NCBI RefSeq assembly: GCF_003602235.1
Contig: NZ_QZVS01000090.1
Span: forward strand, 62,001 to 126,000
DNA from: Cryobacterium melibiosiphilum
Lineage (GTDB): Bacteria > Actinomycetota > Actinomycetes > Actinomycetales > Microbacteriaceae
Length of the DNA: 64,000 bases
Reading direction: 5' to 3'
Shown here: piece after piece, positions 18,141-25,680 of the stretch
How positions within the stretch are numbered: the first letter of the stretch is position 1
Layout of the letters: every line of letters begins with the position of its first letter
Position numbers and translations under genes: made by a program
The notes under the pieces: model-generated
What the model was told of the DNA's origin: nothing
Database searches by the model: none
The model's input: the letters and a program-made list of their open reading frames with translations, nothing else

Positions 18141-18779
18141 CTAGCTCAGCGACCATTCCGCGGCGAGCCGCTCGAGGATCACCGCGACGGCGACCGCTCC
18201 AGGGTCGGGAGATCCGATGCTGCGCTCGCCCGTGTAGCTGGCCCGACCCCGCCGGGCCTGCATCGACGTCGTCGCGTCGGCGCTCGCCCGCGCCACCACG
18301 GCCGCTCGCTCCAGCGCGGTCTGGGCATCCGTGCCGGCGATCAGCTCCGCCTCGAGGGCGTCGGTGGCCGGCACGAGCGCGTCGAGCAGGGTCTTGTCGC
18401 CCAGGTCGGACTTGCCGCGGGCTTTGATTCCCTCGATTGCGGCCCGCAGCATCGCGACGACATCGGCCCCGGTCAGCTGCTCCTTGTCTTTCACCGCCGC
18501 TGCCGCCCGCAGAAAGGCTGTGCCCCAGATCGGCCCCGAGGTGCCGCCGATGCGGCCCGCGATGACGAGGGCAACCTTCTGCAGGAACACCGACGGGGTA
18601 GTGCGGTCGAGCGCGTCCCATTCCTGTAGCACGATCTCGAAACCCCGCGCGAGGGAGAACCCGAAGTCACCGTCACCGACGACGGCATCGAGGTCGCCGA
18701 ACTCTCTTTCCTTGTCGACCGCGGTCTGCGCGATGCTGTGCACCACGAACGCGGTGATCGTCACACTCGAACTGATCAT
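18141..18779 (-). CDS. dhaL: Dihydroxyacetone kinase subunit DhaL
   Basis: A 212-residue all-helical DhaL. The Mg-nucleotide Asp triad is present (Asp31, Asp36, Asp38 in LDAVVGDGDFG), but the residue after the last Asp is Phe39 where the classic enzyme has His. Other motifs are GGTSGPIWGTAF, KARGKSDLGDKTLLDAL and the C-terminal ARRGRASYTGERSIGSPDPG. The gene start ATG 18779 overlaps the HAD stop by one base (TGATG), so translation is coupled. It should hand a phosphoryl group from ATP, or from DhaM elsewhere, to the DhaK-bound ketose. Confidence 0.93.
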   Translation of the reverse strand: MISSSVTITAFVVHSIAQTAVDKEREFGDLDAVVGDGDFGFSLARGFEIVLQEWDALDRTTPSVFLQKVALVIAGRIGGTSGPIWGTAFLRAAAAVKDKEQLTGADVVAMLRAAIEGIKARGKSDLGDKTLLDALVPATDALEAELIAGTDAQTALERAAVVARASADATTSMQARRGRASYTGERSIGSPDPGAVAVAVILERLAAEWSLS

Positions 18780-19660
18780 CAGATCTCCACCTCACTGGCA
18801 TGGTCATGGTCACGGCCCGGGTCATCTGGGGCGTGCGGGTCGGGGCTCGGGTCGGTCCTCGGGGTGCGGGCCAGAATCGCCTCGAGCACCCCGAGGTCCA
18901 CCACGGCTCCGGGCTGGAGCCGAAACGGATCCGCGAGGGTGATTGTCTCCAACACGTCGGGGTCACCGAGCGAGGACACGACCAGCGCGGCCCCGGCAAA
19001 GTCATCGGCCACGGTGTATCCACTGACCGTGATGAGGGTGCGCAGGCCTGCGCCGAGGGCGGCCCGAAGCCCATTCGCGCTGTCTTCCACGACGACCACG
19101 CTGTCGGGATTGAGACCGCCGTTGTCCGCTCCGAGCGCATCGAGCGCATAGCGGTAGATGTCGGGGGCGGGCTTCTTCGCGGCCACGATGTCCCCCGCGA
19201 ACACCGCGAACCGCGCCGCGAGGTCGCCTCCCACGGCGTGCTGCAGCACCGCGCGAACGGATGCCTCCGCCGATGTCGACGCGACGGCCAACCGCCACCC
19301 CGCCGCCGCCGCTTCACTGGCCAGTCGCAGCACACCCGGGCGCGCGGGAAGGTCCCCCGCCGCGACCCGCTCAGTGTAGATCTGCGTCTTGCGCTGGTGC
19401 CAGCGGGCGATCATGGCCGCCCGGGCGGCCGTGAAGTGCGGACTCATCGGGTCGAGCCCGAGCCGGTGGCAGAGGTCCGGGGTGAGGACGCTGAGCATCC
19501 GCTCTTTGCCGCCTCCGATCAGCAGCTTTTCGGCGTAGTCCGCATCGCTCCACTGCACGGGAACCGAAAACTCGACGAAGGTCTGGTTGAATGCGGGCAG
19601 GTGCCCAAAACGTTCGGTATCGGAGAGCACCCCGTCGCAGTCGAAGATCAGTGCCGGCAT
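18779..19660 (-). CDS. HAD-superfamily sugar phosphatase or phosphomutase-like
   Basis: A 293-residue HAD hydrolase of the CbbY/beta-phosphoglucomutase-like type. Motif I is FDCDGVLSDTE, motif II is the AVASTSAE region, motif III is AAKKPAPD and motif IV is VVVEDSANG. The start MPALIFDCDGVL at 19660 lies one base after the aldolase stop, so it is coupled. A long C-terminal tail (RTPRTDPSPDPHAPDDPGR) is hydrophilic and unusual. Context suggests it acts on a sugar phosphate in the same pathway as the aldolase and DhaKL. Confidence 0.88.
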   Translation of the reverse strand: MPALIFDCDGVLSDTERFGHLPAFNQTFVEFSVPVQWSDADYAEKLLIGGGKERMLSVLTPDLCHRLGLDPMSPHFTAARAAMIARWHQRKTQIYTERVAAGDLPARPGVLRLASEAAAAGWRLAVASTSAEASVRAVLQHAVGGDLAARFAVFAGDIVAAKKPAPDIYRYALDALGADNGGLNPDSVVVVEDSANGLRAALGAGLRTLITVSGYTVADDFAGAALVVSSLGDPDVLETITLADPFRLQPGAVVDLGVLEAILARTPRTDPSPDPHAPDDPGRDHDHASEVEI

Positions 19661-19661
19661 G

Positions 19662-20519
19662 TCAGGCCTTCCCGGCGCTGCCGAACTGCCGGGCCAGGTC
19701 CCGAGTGAGGGCGGCCACATCCGTGTGCACGTGCGCAAAGAGTGCCGGCGGATCCCACCTGTCTTTCGCCTCCGCCTCTTCGAGAAAGGCGAGGCTCGAT
19801 TTCATGAAGGTGATCTTGAGGGCCGTTGAGATATTGACCTTGGCGCAGCCCCGGCGAATCAGGTCGGAGAACTGGGCCTGGGTCATGCCACTGCCCCCGT
19901 GCAGGGCGATCGGAATCGGGTGTTCGTCGACGATGTCGCTGACCCGTTGAAAGTCGAGAACGGGCTCGTGCCGGTAGACGCCGTGGGCGTTTCCGATGGC
20001 GGGTGCGAAGACGTCCACCCCGGTTTCCTCGATGAAGCGCAGGGCCACGTCGAGGTTCTGCCTGGCCGACTCGGTGTCGGAGCCGATGCCGTCCTCCACG
20101 CCGGTGATCGCTTCGATCTCCCCCTCCACGTGGGCGCCATGGGCCCGGGCTTCCCGTACGACCTCGATGGTCTGGCGCTGGTTCTCCTCCACGGGAAGCA
20201 CCGACGCGTCGAAGAGCACCGAATTCCAGCCCCGGTCGAGGCACTCGGTGATCACCGCCCGGTCGGGACAGTGGTCGAGGTGCAGCACGACGGGCACCTC
20301 GATACCCGCCGTCATCGAGGTCCACATGCTGGCCAGAACGTTCGAGCCGAGCGCCTTCACGGTCTTCACCGACGTCTGCACGATCACCGGCGAGCGCGCC
20401 TCGACGGCCCCGGCCAGCACGGCCTCCATGGTCAGGTCGTTGACGATATTGATGGCCGGCACACCGTAACGCTCGGCGAAGGCCCGATCAACGACTTCCT
20501 TCAGGGTGGATACGGGCAT
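19662..20519 (-). CDS. Class II ketose-bisphosphate aldolase (GatY/KbaY/Fba-like)
   Basis: A 285-residue metal-dependent aldolase. Key features are VVLHLDHCPD (Zn His and catalytic Asp), HVEGEIEAITGVEDG, NAHGVYRHEP (Zn His), IALHGGSGM (Zn His) and KVNISTALK. It cleaves or forms a ketose 1,6-bisphosphate or related ketose phosphate. The ATG at 20519 is supported by AAGGAGG seven bases upstream; the longer frame is not supported. It is the first gene of the aldolase-HAD-DhaL-DhaK operon. It is not clearly the housekeeping Fba. Confidence 0.9.
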   Translation of the reverse strand: MPVSTLKEVVDRAFAERYGVPAINIVNDLTMEAVLAGAVEARSPVIVQTSVKTVKALGSNVLASMWTSMTAGIEVPVVLHLDHCPDRAVITECLDRGWNSVLFDASVLPVEENQRQTIEVVREARAHGAHVEGEIEAITGVEDGIGSDTESARQNLDVALRFIEETGVDVFAPAIGNAHGVYRHEPVLDFQRVSDIVDEHPIPIALHGGSGMTQAQFSDLIRRGCAKVNISTALKITFMKSSLAFLEEAEAKDRWDPPALFAHVHTDVAALTRDLARQFGSAGKA

Positions 20520-20618
20520 CTCCAGCCTCCTTGCGCAGTTGCCGGACATCGTAGGCTCAAGCCACCTACTCGACAATGCCTTGAGACCGGGCGCGCGCGC
20601 CGGCGCCGCCGCCGGACG

Positions 20619-21728
20619 CTACTTCTTGCGGGGACGGCGCGGCGCCCTCACTGGGAGGGGCGCGGCTTCGCCGTTCCAGACCTTAGCGATCGCCCAGGCG
20701 ACGGCCGCGATCGGCACCGCGACGACGGCACCGACGATGCCTCCGACAATAGTTCCGCCGGTCAGTGCCACCAGGATGACGAGCGGATGCAGGTTGAGCG
20801 ACTGTGCCATCACCACCGGCTGCAGGAAGTTGCCCTCGAGCTGGTTGACCGCAACGACGATGATGATCACGATCAGGGCGGTGATCGGGCCGCTCGCCAC
20901 CAGGGCCACGAGTGCGGCGAGGATCCCCGCGGCGGTGGCACCGATGAGCGGGATGAAGGCGCCGAGGAAGACGATGACAGCCAGCGGCAGCGCGAGGGGA
21001 ACCTGCAGGATGGCCAGGCCGATGCCGATGAAGAGCGCGTCGACGAAGGCGATGATCGCGGTGCCGCGCACGTACCCGCCGAGCACTCCGACCGAGGTGG
21101 TGCCGATGCGGCGACCGCGGGCGAGGCGCTCGCCGTGGAAGGGCTTGAGGAAGAAGGCCCAGATCTTGTCGCCGTCTTTGAGGAAGAAGAAAAGGATCAC
21201 GATCAGCAGCACGGCGGAGGTGATGATCTCGATGACGGCCGTGGCGCCGGCGAGGGCGCCGGTGCCGAACTGGCTGCTCGTGACGAAGTCCACGACCGCG
21301 TCGCGCACGCCGTTGATCTGCTCTTCATTGATCGGGATCGGCCCCTGCATCACGAAGTCGATGAGCTTGTCGATGCCGTCGGTGGCAGCCACGGCGAGCT
21401 CGTCGAATTGGTCCTGCACGGCGAAGACGATGAGGGTGATGATGCCGCCGAGGATACCGATGACGGCGAGCAGCGTGATCCACGTCGCCAGGATCGCTGC
21501 CATGCCGCGCCGCCGAAGCACGTTGACGATCGGGCTGAGGGCCGCAGCGAGAATGATGGCGAGCAGCACCGGGATGACGACGAGCTTGAGCTGCACCATG
21601 CCGTAGATGACCACGGCCGCGAGCGCGATGACGAGCAGAATCTGCCCGCTGCGCAGGCCCAACCAGCCCAGGTTGTCGGTGAGGGTCGTGCGCGGGACCG
21701 CCGGAGTCGTGGGTTCTTTTGCTCGCAT
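20619..21728 (-). CDS. AI-2E family transporter
   Basis: A 369-residue membrane protein of the AI-2 exporter (UPF0118/YdiK-YhhQ) superfamily. There are roughly eight hydrophobic segments, including GQILLVIALAAVVIYGMVQL, LKLVVIPVLLAIILAAALSP and the C-terminal GGTIVGGIVGAVVAVPIAAV. Members export small molecules or ions; real AI-2 export is shown only for one or two proteins. The tail is basic (APRRPRKK). An AGGAGG lies about 16 nt upstream of the chosen ATG, with a run of six Gs directly before it. Confidence 0.9.
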   Translation of the reverse strand: MRAKEPTTPAVPRTTLTDNLGWLGLRSGQILLVIALAAVVIYGMVQLKLVVIPVLLAIILAAALSPIVNVLRRRGMAAILATWITLLAVIGILGGIITLIVFAVQDQFDELAVAATDGIDKLIDFVMQGPIPINEEQINGVRDAVVDFVTSSQFGTGALAGATAVIEIITSAVLLIVILFFFLKDGDKIWAFFLKPFHGERLARGRRIGTTSVGVLGGYVRGTAIIAFVDALFIGIGLAILQVPLALPLAVIVFLGAFIPLIGATAAGILAALVALVASGPITALIVIIIVVAVNQLEGNFLQPVVMAQSLNLHPLVILVALTGGTIVGGIVGAVVAVPIAAVAWAIAKVWNGEAAPLPVRAPRRPRKK

Positions 21729-21840
21729 CCCCCCAGCCTAGACACCTCCTGTGAGCCCCTTGTCAAGATCGAGGGTCAGGGGTCAAATGAACGTATCCCT
21801 CCCACCACGTTTCGTGCGCACCCGCGCGCAGTGCTGTGCA

Positions 21841-21882
21841 CCAACGATGTCCTGCTCCAACGATGTCCTGCTCCAACGATGT
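21841..21882. repeat. Three tandem 16-bp repeats ahead of fdhA
   Basis: The decamer CCAACGATGT occurs at 21841, 21857 and 21873, separated by CCTGCT, giving a 16-bp period of CCAACGATGTCCTGCT. The last copy ends 16 bases before the fdhA start, so it lies within the leader or promoter. Confidence 0.9.
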
Positions 21883-21898
21883 ATCTAGGAGGATACAA

Positions 21899-23122
21899 AT
21901 GACAGGAAACATTGCAGTCGCTTACAAGGGTCCGGGCAAGGTCGAGGTCATCGACATCGACTACCCGAGCTTCGAATTGAAGGACGGACCGGGTGTCAAC
22001 CCGGCGAACATCGGCCGGAAGGTGCCGCACGGCGTCATCCTGAAGACCGTGACCACCAACATCTGCGGATCTGACCAGCACATGGTTCGCGGTCGCACCA
22101 CTGCCCCGAAAGACCTCGTGCTCGGGCACGAGATCACCGGCGAAGTCGTCGAGGTCGGCCCCGACGTGGAGTTCATCAAGGTCGGCGACATCGTCTCGGT
22201 GCCGTTCAACATCTCCTGCGGTCGCTGTCGTAACTGCAAGGAAGGCAAGACCGGCATCTGTCTCAACGTCAACCCCGACCGCCCCGGCAGCGCCTACGGT
22301 TACGTCGACATGGGCGGCTGGGTCGGCGGGCAGTCCCAGTTCGTGCTGGTGCCCTACGCCGACTGGAACCTGCTGAAGTTTCCCGACCGCGACCAGGCCC
22401 TCGAGAAGATCATGGACCTCACCATGCTCTCCGATATCTTCCCGACCGGGTTCCACGGCGCCGTGTCGGCCGGAGTCGGCGTCGGCTCGACGGTGTACAT
22501 CGCGGGAGCCGGGCCGGTTGGCCTCGCGGCCGCGGCATCCGCTCAGCTGCTCGGAGCCGCCGTGGTCATCGTGGGCGACCTCAACGAAGATCGCCTCGCC
22601 CAGGCCCGCAGCTTCGGCTGCCAGACCGTCAACCTGACCCGCGGCGAGCCGCAAGACCAGATCGAGCAGATTCTCGGTGTTCCGGAGGTCGACGCTGCCG
22701 TCGACGCCGTGGGCTTCGAGGCTCACGGTCACGGCAAGAACTCGGGGACGGAGCAGCCCGCCGCCGTGCTCAACTCCCTGATGTCGATCACCGCGGCCGG
22801 TGGCGCGATGGGTATCCCCGGCCTGTACGTGACCGGCGACCCGGGAGCGAAGGACAAGGCAGCCCAGGAGGGCTCGCTGTCGCTGCGGCTGGGCCTCGGC
22901 TGGGCGAAGTCGCTCTCGTTCACGACCGGCCAGTGCCCCGTCATGCGCTACAACCGCAAGCTCATGATGGCGATCCTGAACGACAAGGTTCAGATCGCGC
23001 AGGCCGTCAACGCGAAGGCCATTCCGATCGAGGACGCTCCGCGGGGCTACGCCGAGTTTGATGCCGGCGCGGCCACCAAGTACGTGCTCGATCCGAACGG
23101 CTACGTGCTGAACCAGAAGTAG
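21899..23122 (+). CDS. fdhA: Glutathione-independent formaldehyde dehydrogenase
   Basis: A 407-residue zinc dehydrogenase close to the NAD-dependent formaldehyde dehydrogenase/dismutase of Pseudomonas putida. It keeps ICGSDQHMVRGR and LGHEITGEVVE for catalytic zinc, SCGRCRNCKEGKTGICLNVN for structural zinc, and YIAGAGPVGLA for NAD. The family insert GYVDMGGWVGGQSQFVLVPY is present. The ATG at 21899 has TAGGAGG eight bases upstream. It oxidises formaldehyde, or disproportionates it to formate and methanol, without glutathione or mycothiol. A strong terminator follows. Confidence 0.93.
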   Translation: MTGNIAVAYKGPGKVEVIDIDYPSFELKDGPGVNPANIGRKVPHGVILKTVTTNICGSDQHMVRGRTTAPKDLVLGHEITGEVVEVGPDVEFIKVGDIVSVPFNISCGRCRNCKEGKTGICLNVNPDRPGSAYGYVDMGGWVGGQSQFVLVPYADWNLLKFPDRDQALEKIMDLTMLSDIFPTGFHGAVSAGVGVGSTVYIAGAGPVGLAAAASAQLLGAAVVIVGDLNEDRLAQARSFGCQTVNLTRGEPQDQIEQILGVPEVDAAVDAVGFEAHGHGKNSGTEQPAAVLNSLMSITAAGGAMGIPGLYVTGDPGAKDKAAQEGSLSLRLGLGWAKSLSFTTGQCPVMRYNRKLMMAILNDKVQIAQAVNAKAIPIEDAPRGYAEFDAGAATKYVLDPNGYVLNQK

Positions 23123-23152
23123 GTTGCCACCACGCCGACAGTGAGCCGGTCG

Positions 23153-23193
23153 ACGGGCCGACCCGGGGCATCGCCCCTGGTCGGCCCGTTTTC
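23153..23193 (+). terminator. Rho-independent terminator of fdhA
   Basis: Arms ACGGGCCGACCCGGGGC and GCCCCTGGTCGGCCCGT pair with one mismatch around a 3-nt loop, followed by TTTCC. It lies 30 bases past the fdhA stop and also ends up between convergent genes. Confidence 0.9.
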
Positions 23194-23201
23194 CTGCGCG
23201 C

Positions 23202-24131
23202 CTATTCGGGCGTGGGTGGATCGGTGAGGCCGTAGACCAGGCTGCGGTTCGGCGTGACGAAGCGGGCGGCGACCTCGTCGAGAACGTCGTCGCTGCCGGC
23301 ATGGATTCCCCCAGCGCGCGGCCAGTGGCTGATCACGTCACTGAATCCGAGCTCGGCGGCGCGTCCCACCGCGTCGTCGAAGGCAGCCAGGCTCTGCAAC
23401 GAGTAGCTGCCGCCGCTGTCGAGGGACAGGTACCGGTCGATGCTGGCCAGCGTGCGCCCGTCGGCACCGGCGACATCTTCCAGTCGCCGCAGCAGGTCGC
23501 GCACGCTCGACCACCACTCGTCGCCGGTGACGCCGTCGCGCCCCGTGGTCACCCAGCCCTGGCCGAAGGTGCTGGCCAGGCGCAGGCCCTTCGGTCCGTT
23601 CGCGGCGATCACGAACGGCAGGCGCGGTGCCTGCGACGGGTGCCCGACCATGCGCGCGTTGACCGCGGTGAACCAGTCACCGGTGAAACTCATGCCGCCG
23701 GACCCCGCTTCCTCGAAACGCAGCAGCTTGTCGAGGCCGGTCACGAATTCCGCGAAGCGGGCGTGACGCTCGGCGGAGGTGTAGCCCGGCTGGCCGAGCA
23801 CCGACGCGTCGAACCCGGTGCCCCCGGAGCCGACGCCGAGCAGAAACCGGCCCCCGGACACGTCATCGATCGTCGCGATGTCCTTGGCAAACGGCACGGG
23901 ATGTCGAAAATTGGGCGATGCGACAAAGGTTCCCAGACGAATGTGCCGCGTGACCGCGGCAGCGGCCGTGAGGGTTGGCACGGTCGCCTGCCAAGGCTCG
24001 TCGGCGAGAGTTCGCCACGACAGGTGGTCGTAGGTCCAGGCGTGGGCGAACCCATATTCTTCGGCACGCTGCCACGTCGCGCGGGCGTCCTGCCAGGCGT
24101 CCTGGGGCAGGATGACAATTCCATAGCGCAT
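23202..24131 (-). CDS. LLM-class flavin-dependent oxidoreductase
   Basis: A 309-residue luciferase-like flavoprotein of a different subgroup from the one at 6-7 kb. It has MRYGIVILPQDAW, AEEYGFAHAWTYDHLSW, RHIRLGTFVASPNFRHPVPF and GGRFLLGVGSGGTGFDASVL, which fit the F420 or FMN-dependent single-domain family. The cofactor cannot be settled here. It is divergent from the M4 protease and convergent with fdhA. Confidence 0.9.
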   Translation of the reverse strand: MRYGIVILPQDAWQDARATWQRAEEYGFAHAWTYDHLSWRTLADEPWQATVPTLTAAAAVTRHIRLGTFVASPNFRHPVPFAKDIATIDDVSGGRFLLGVGSGGTGFDASVLGQPGYTSAERHARFAEFVTGLDKLLRFEEAGSGGMSFTGDWFTAVNARMVGHPSQAPRLPFVIAANGPKGLRLASTFGQGWVTTGRDGVTGDEWWSSVRDLLRRLEDVAGADGRTLASIDRYLSLDSGGSYSLQSLAAFDDAVGRAAELGFSDVISHWPRAGGIHAGSDDVLDEVAARFVTPNRSLVYGLTDPPTPE

Positions 24132-24206
24132 GACGCGAGTCTACGAGCCGGTGCCCGGCCCGAAAAGTTCTGGTGCTGTGTCGGTGGTTGCTGGCAGACT
24201 CTGGCC

Positions 24207-25322
24207 ATGACTGGCACAGGCTCCCCCTCCCCGGAATTTCGACCCCACCGCTGCGGCATCGTGCCGCCGTATCTGCTGCAACGGCTGGCCCAACTCGATG
24301 ATCCCCGGTTCGCCGCCGCGACCGAGGCCGCCCGTCACTCTCTGCTGCAGGACACGCCTGTGCGCGAGCATCGTGCCCTGCTGGGCGAGGCGGTCAAGCC
24401 CCCGGTGCGCGCGGCTGCCGGTCGAGTGCCCGGGACCCCACACCGCACCATCTCCGATGCCGCACGGCTGACCCGACTGCCCGGGCGCCGGGTGCGCACC
24501 GAGGGCCAACCCGCGCTGACGGATGTCGCGGCCAACGAAGCGTACGACGGCCTCGGCCAGACCCAGGCCCTGTTCTGGACGGTTTTCGGCCGGGACTCCA
24601 TCAACGGCGTCGGCCTGCCCCTCGATGCCACCGTGCACTACGGCCGGCAGTACGACAACGCGTTCTGGGACGGGGAGCGCATGGTGTTCGGCGATGGTGA
24701 CGGCCAGGTCTTCACCCGTTTCACCGTGTCACTCTCGGTGATCGCGCACGAGCTCACCCACGGTGTCACGGAGTTCACGGCCGCCCTCGCGTACGAGGGC
24801 CAGTCCGGGGCGCTCAACGAGTCCGTGTCCGACGTGTTTGGCTGCCTCGTCGAGCAACACACGCGTGGGCAGAATGTGACCGAGGCGAGCTGGCTGGTCG
24901 GCGAGGGCCTCTTCACCGACCAGGTGCAGGGCCTGGCCCTGCGTTCGCTGCGCGCCCCGGGCACAGCGTACGACGATGACGTGCTGGGCGAAGACCCGCA
25001 ACCCGACCATATGTCGGGCTTCATCGTCACCGACGACGACAACGGGGGCGTGCACCTCAACTCAGGAATCCCGAACCGTGCGTTCTACCTCGTTGCGGAG
25101 GCCCTCGGGGGTTATGCCTGGGAGCGGGCCGGCCGGATCTGGTTCGATACCCTCACGGGCGGGCTGCTGCGCCGCCACACGGATTTCGTCAGCTTCGCCG
25201 AAGCCACCCTCACGTGTGCCGCAGATCGGTACGGCTCCGACTCCGCCGAGTGGGCCGGGGTGCAGTCGGCCTGGAACCGGGTTGGGGTGGAGACCGCTGC
25301 GGGGGGTAACATCGCTGCATGA
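24207..25322 (+). CDS. M4-family (protealysin-like) zinc metallopeptidase
   Basis: A 371-residue thermolysin-family protease. Zinc ligands are His181 and His185 in HELTH and Glu205 in NESVSDV, with catalytic Glu182. The Asn/His pocket DNGGVHLNSGIPNRAFY is present. No signal peptide is seen, which is the feature of the protealysin group of cytoplasmic M4 enzymes. The ATG at 24207 is chosen because the reading frame upstream overlaps the divergent gene. Its stop overlaps the next start (ATGA), the usual layout with emfourin. Confidence 0.93.
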   Translation: MTGTGSPSPEFRPHRCGIVPPYLLQRLAQLDDPRFAAATEAARHSLLQDTPVREHRALLGEAVKPPVRAAAGRVPGTPHRTISDAARLTRLPGRRVRTEGQPALTDVAANEAYDGLGQTQALFWTVFGRDSINGVGLPLDATVHYGRQYDNAFWDGERMVFGDGDGQVFTRFTVSLSVIAHELTHGVTEFTAALAYEGQSGALNESVSDVFGCLVEQHTRGQNVTEASWLVGEGLFTDQVQGLALRSLRAPGTAYDDDVLGEDPQPDHMSGFIVTDDDNGGVHLNSGIPNRAFYLVAEALGGYAWERAGRIWFDTLTGGLLRRHTDFVSFAEATLTCAADRYGSDSAEWAGVQSAWNRVGVETAAGGNIAA

Positions 25323-25588
25323 AAGTGATCGTCTCCCGGAGCGGCGGAACCGCCGGCATCCGTCTCACCTGGGAGGTACGTGTCGACGAGCAGGCCGACG
25401 CGCTCAACTGGGCCGATTTTCTCGGCTCGCTGCCGTGGAACGACGTGACCGACAGCGAGCCCGTGCCCGACCGGTACCTCTACCGCATCCGCTGCGCCCC
25501 ACACGAAGTGGTACTCGCCGAACCCGAAGTCAACGGCCCCTGGCGGGACCTGATCGACCGCGTGCAGGCGGCCAACGGCCGCATGTAG
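25319..25588 (+). CDS. Emfourin-like inhibitor of protealysin
   Basis: An 89-residue protein that starts four bases before the protease stop (ATGA) and matches the emfourin family: MKVIVSRSGGTAGIRLTWEV, DALNWADFL, PDRYLYRIRCAPHEVVLAE and PWRDLIDRVQAA. In known pairs emfourin binds and inhibits the cytoplasmic M4 protease. Start position is fixed by the overlap. Confidence 0.88.
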   Translation: MKVIVSRSGGTAGIRLTWEVRVDEQADALNWADFLGSLPWNDVTDSEPVPDRYLYRIRCAPHEVVLAEPEVNGPWRDLIDRVQAANGRM

Positions 25589-25601
25589 CGCGGGTTAACC
25601 T

Positions 25602-25664
25602 CCGCGAGAGCGGGTGAATCGTCGGTTGGCCGGTGCCAGAACGACGTTTCACCCGCTCTCGCGG
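25602..25664. repeat. 63-nt palindrome between convergent genes
   Basis: Perfect arms of 17 bases, CCGCGAGAGCGGGTGAA (25602-25618) and TTCACCCGCTCTCGCGG (25648-25664), with further imperfect pairing inward to a small loop. It sits between emfourin (+) and the E2 gene (-) and may terminate both. It shares size and the outer CGCGAG with the 62-nt palindromes at 37, 42 and 43 kb, but its middle is different. Confidence 0.85.
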
Positions 25665-25680
25665 CAATTCAGGTCGTGCT

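Noticed and set aside
19899-21902. 667-codon plus-strand frame
   Set aside because: Covers the aldolase and AI-2E genes on the opposite strand and has the His/Asp/Glu/Gly composition of an antisense frame.
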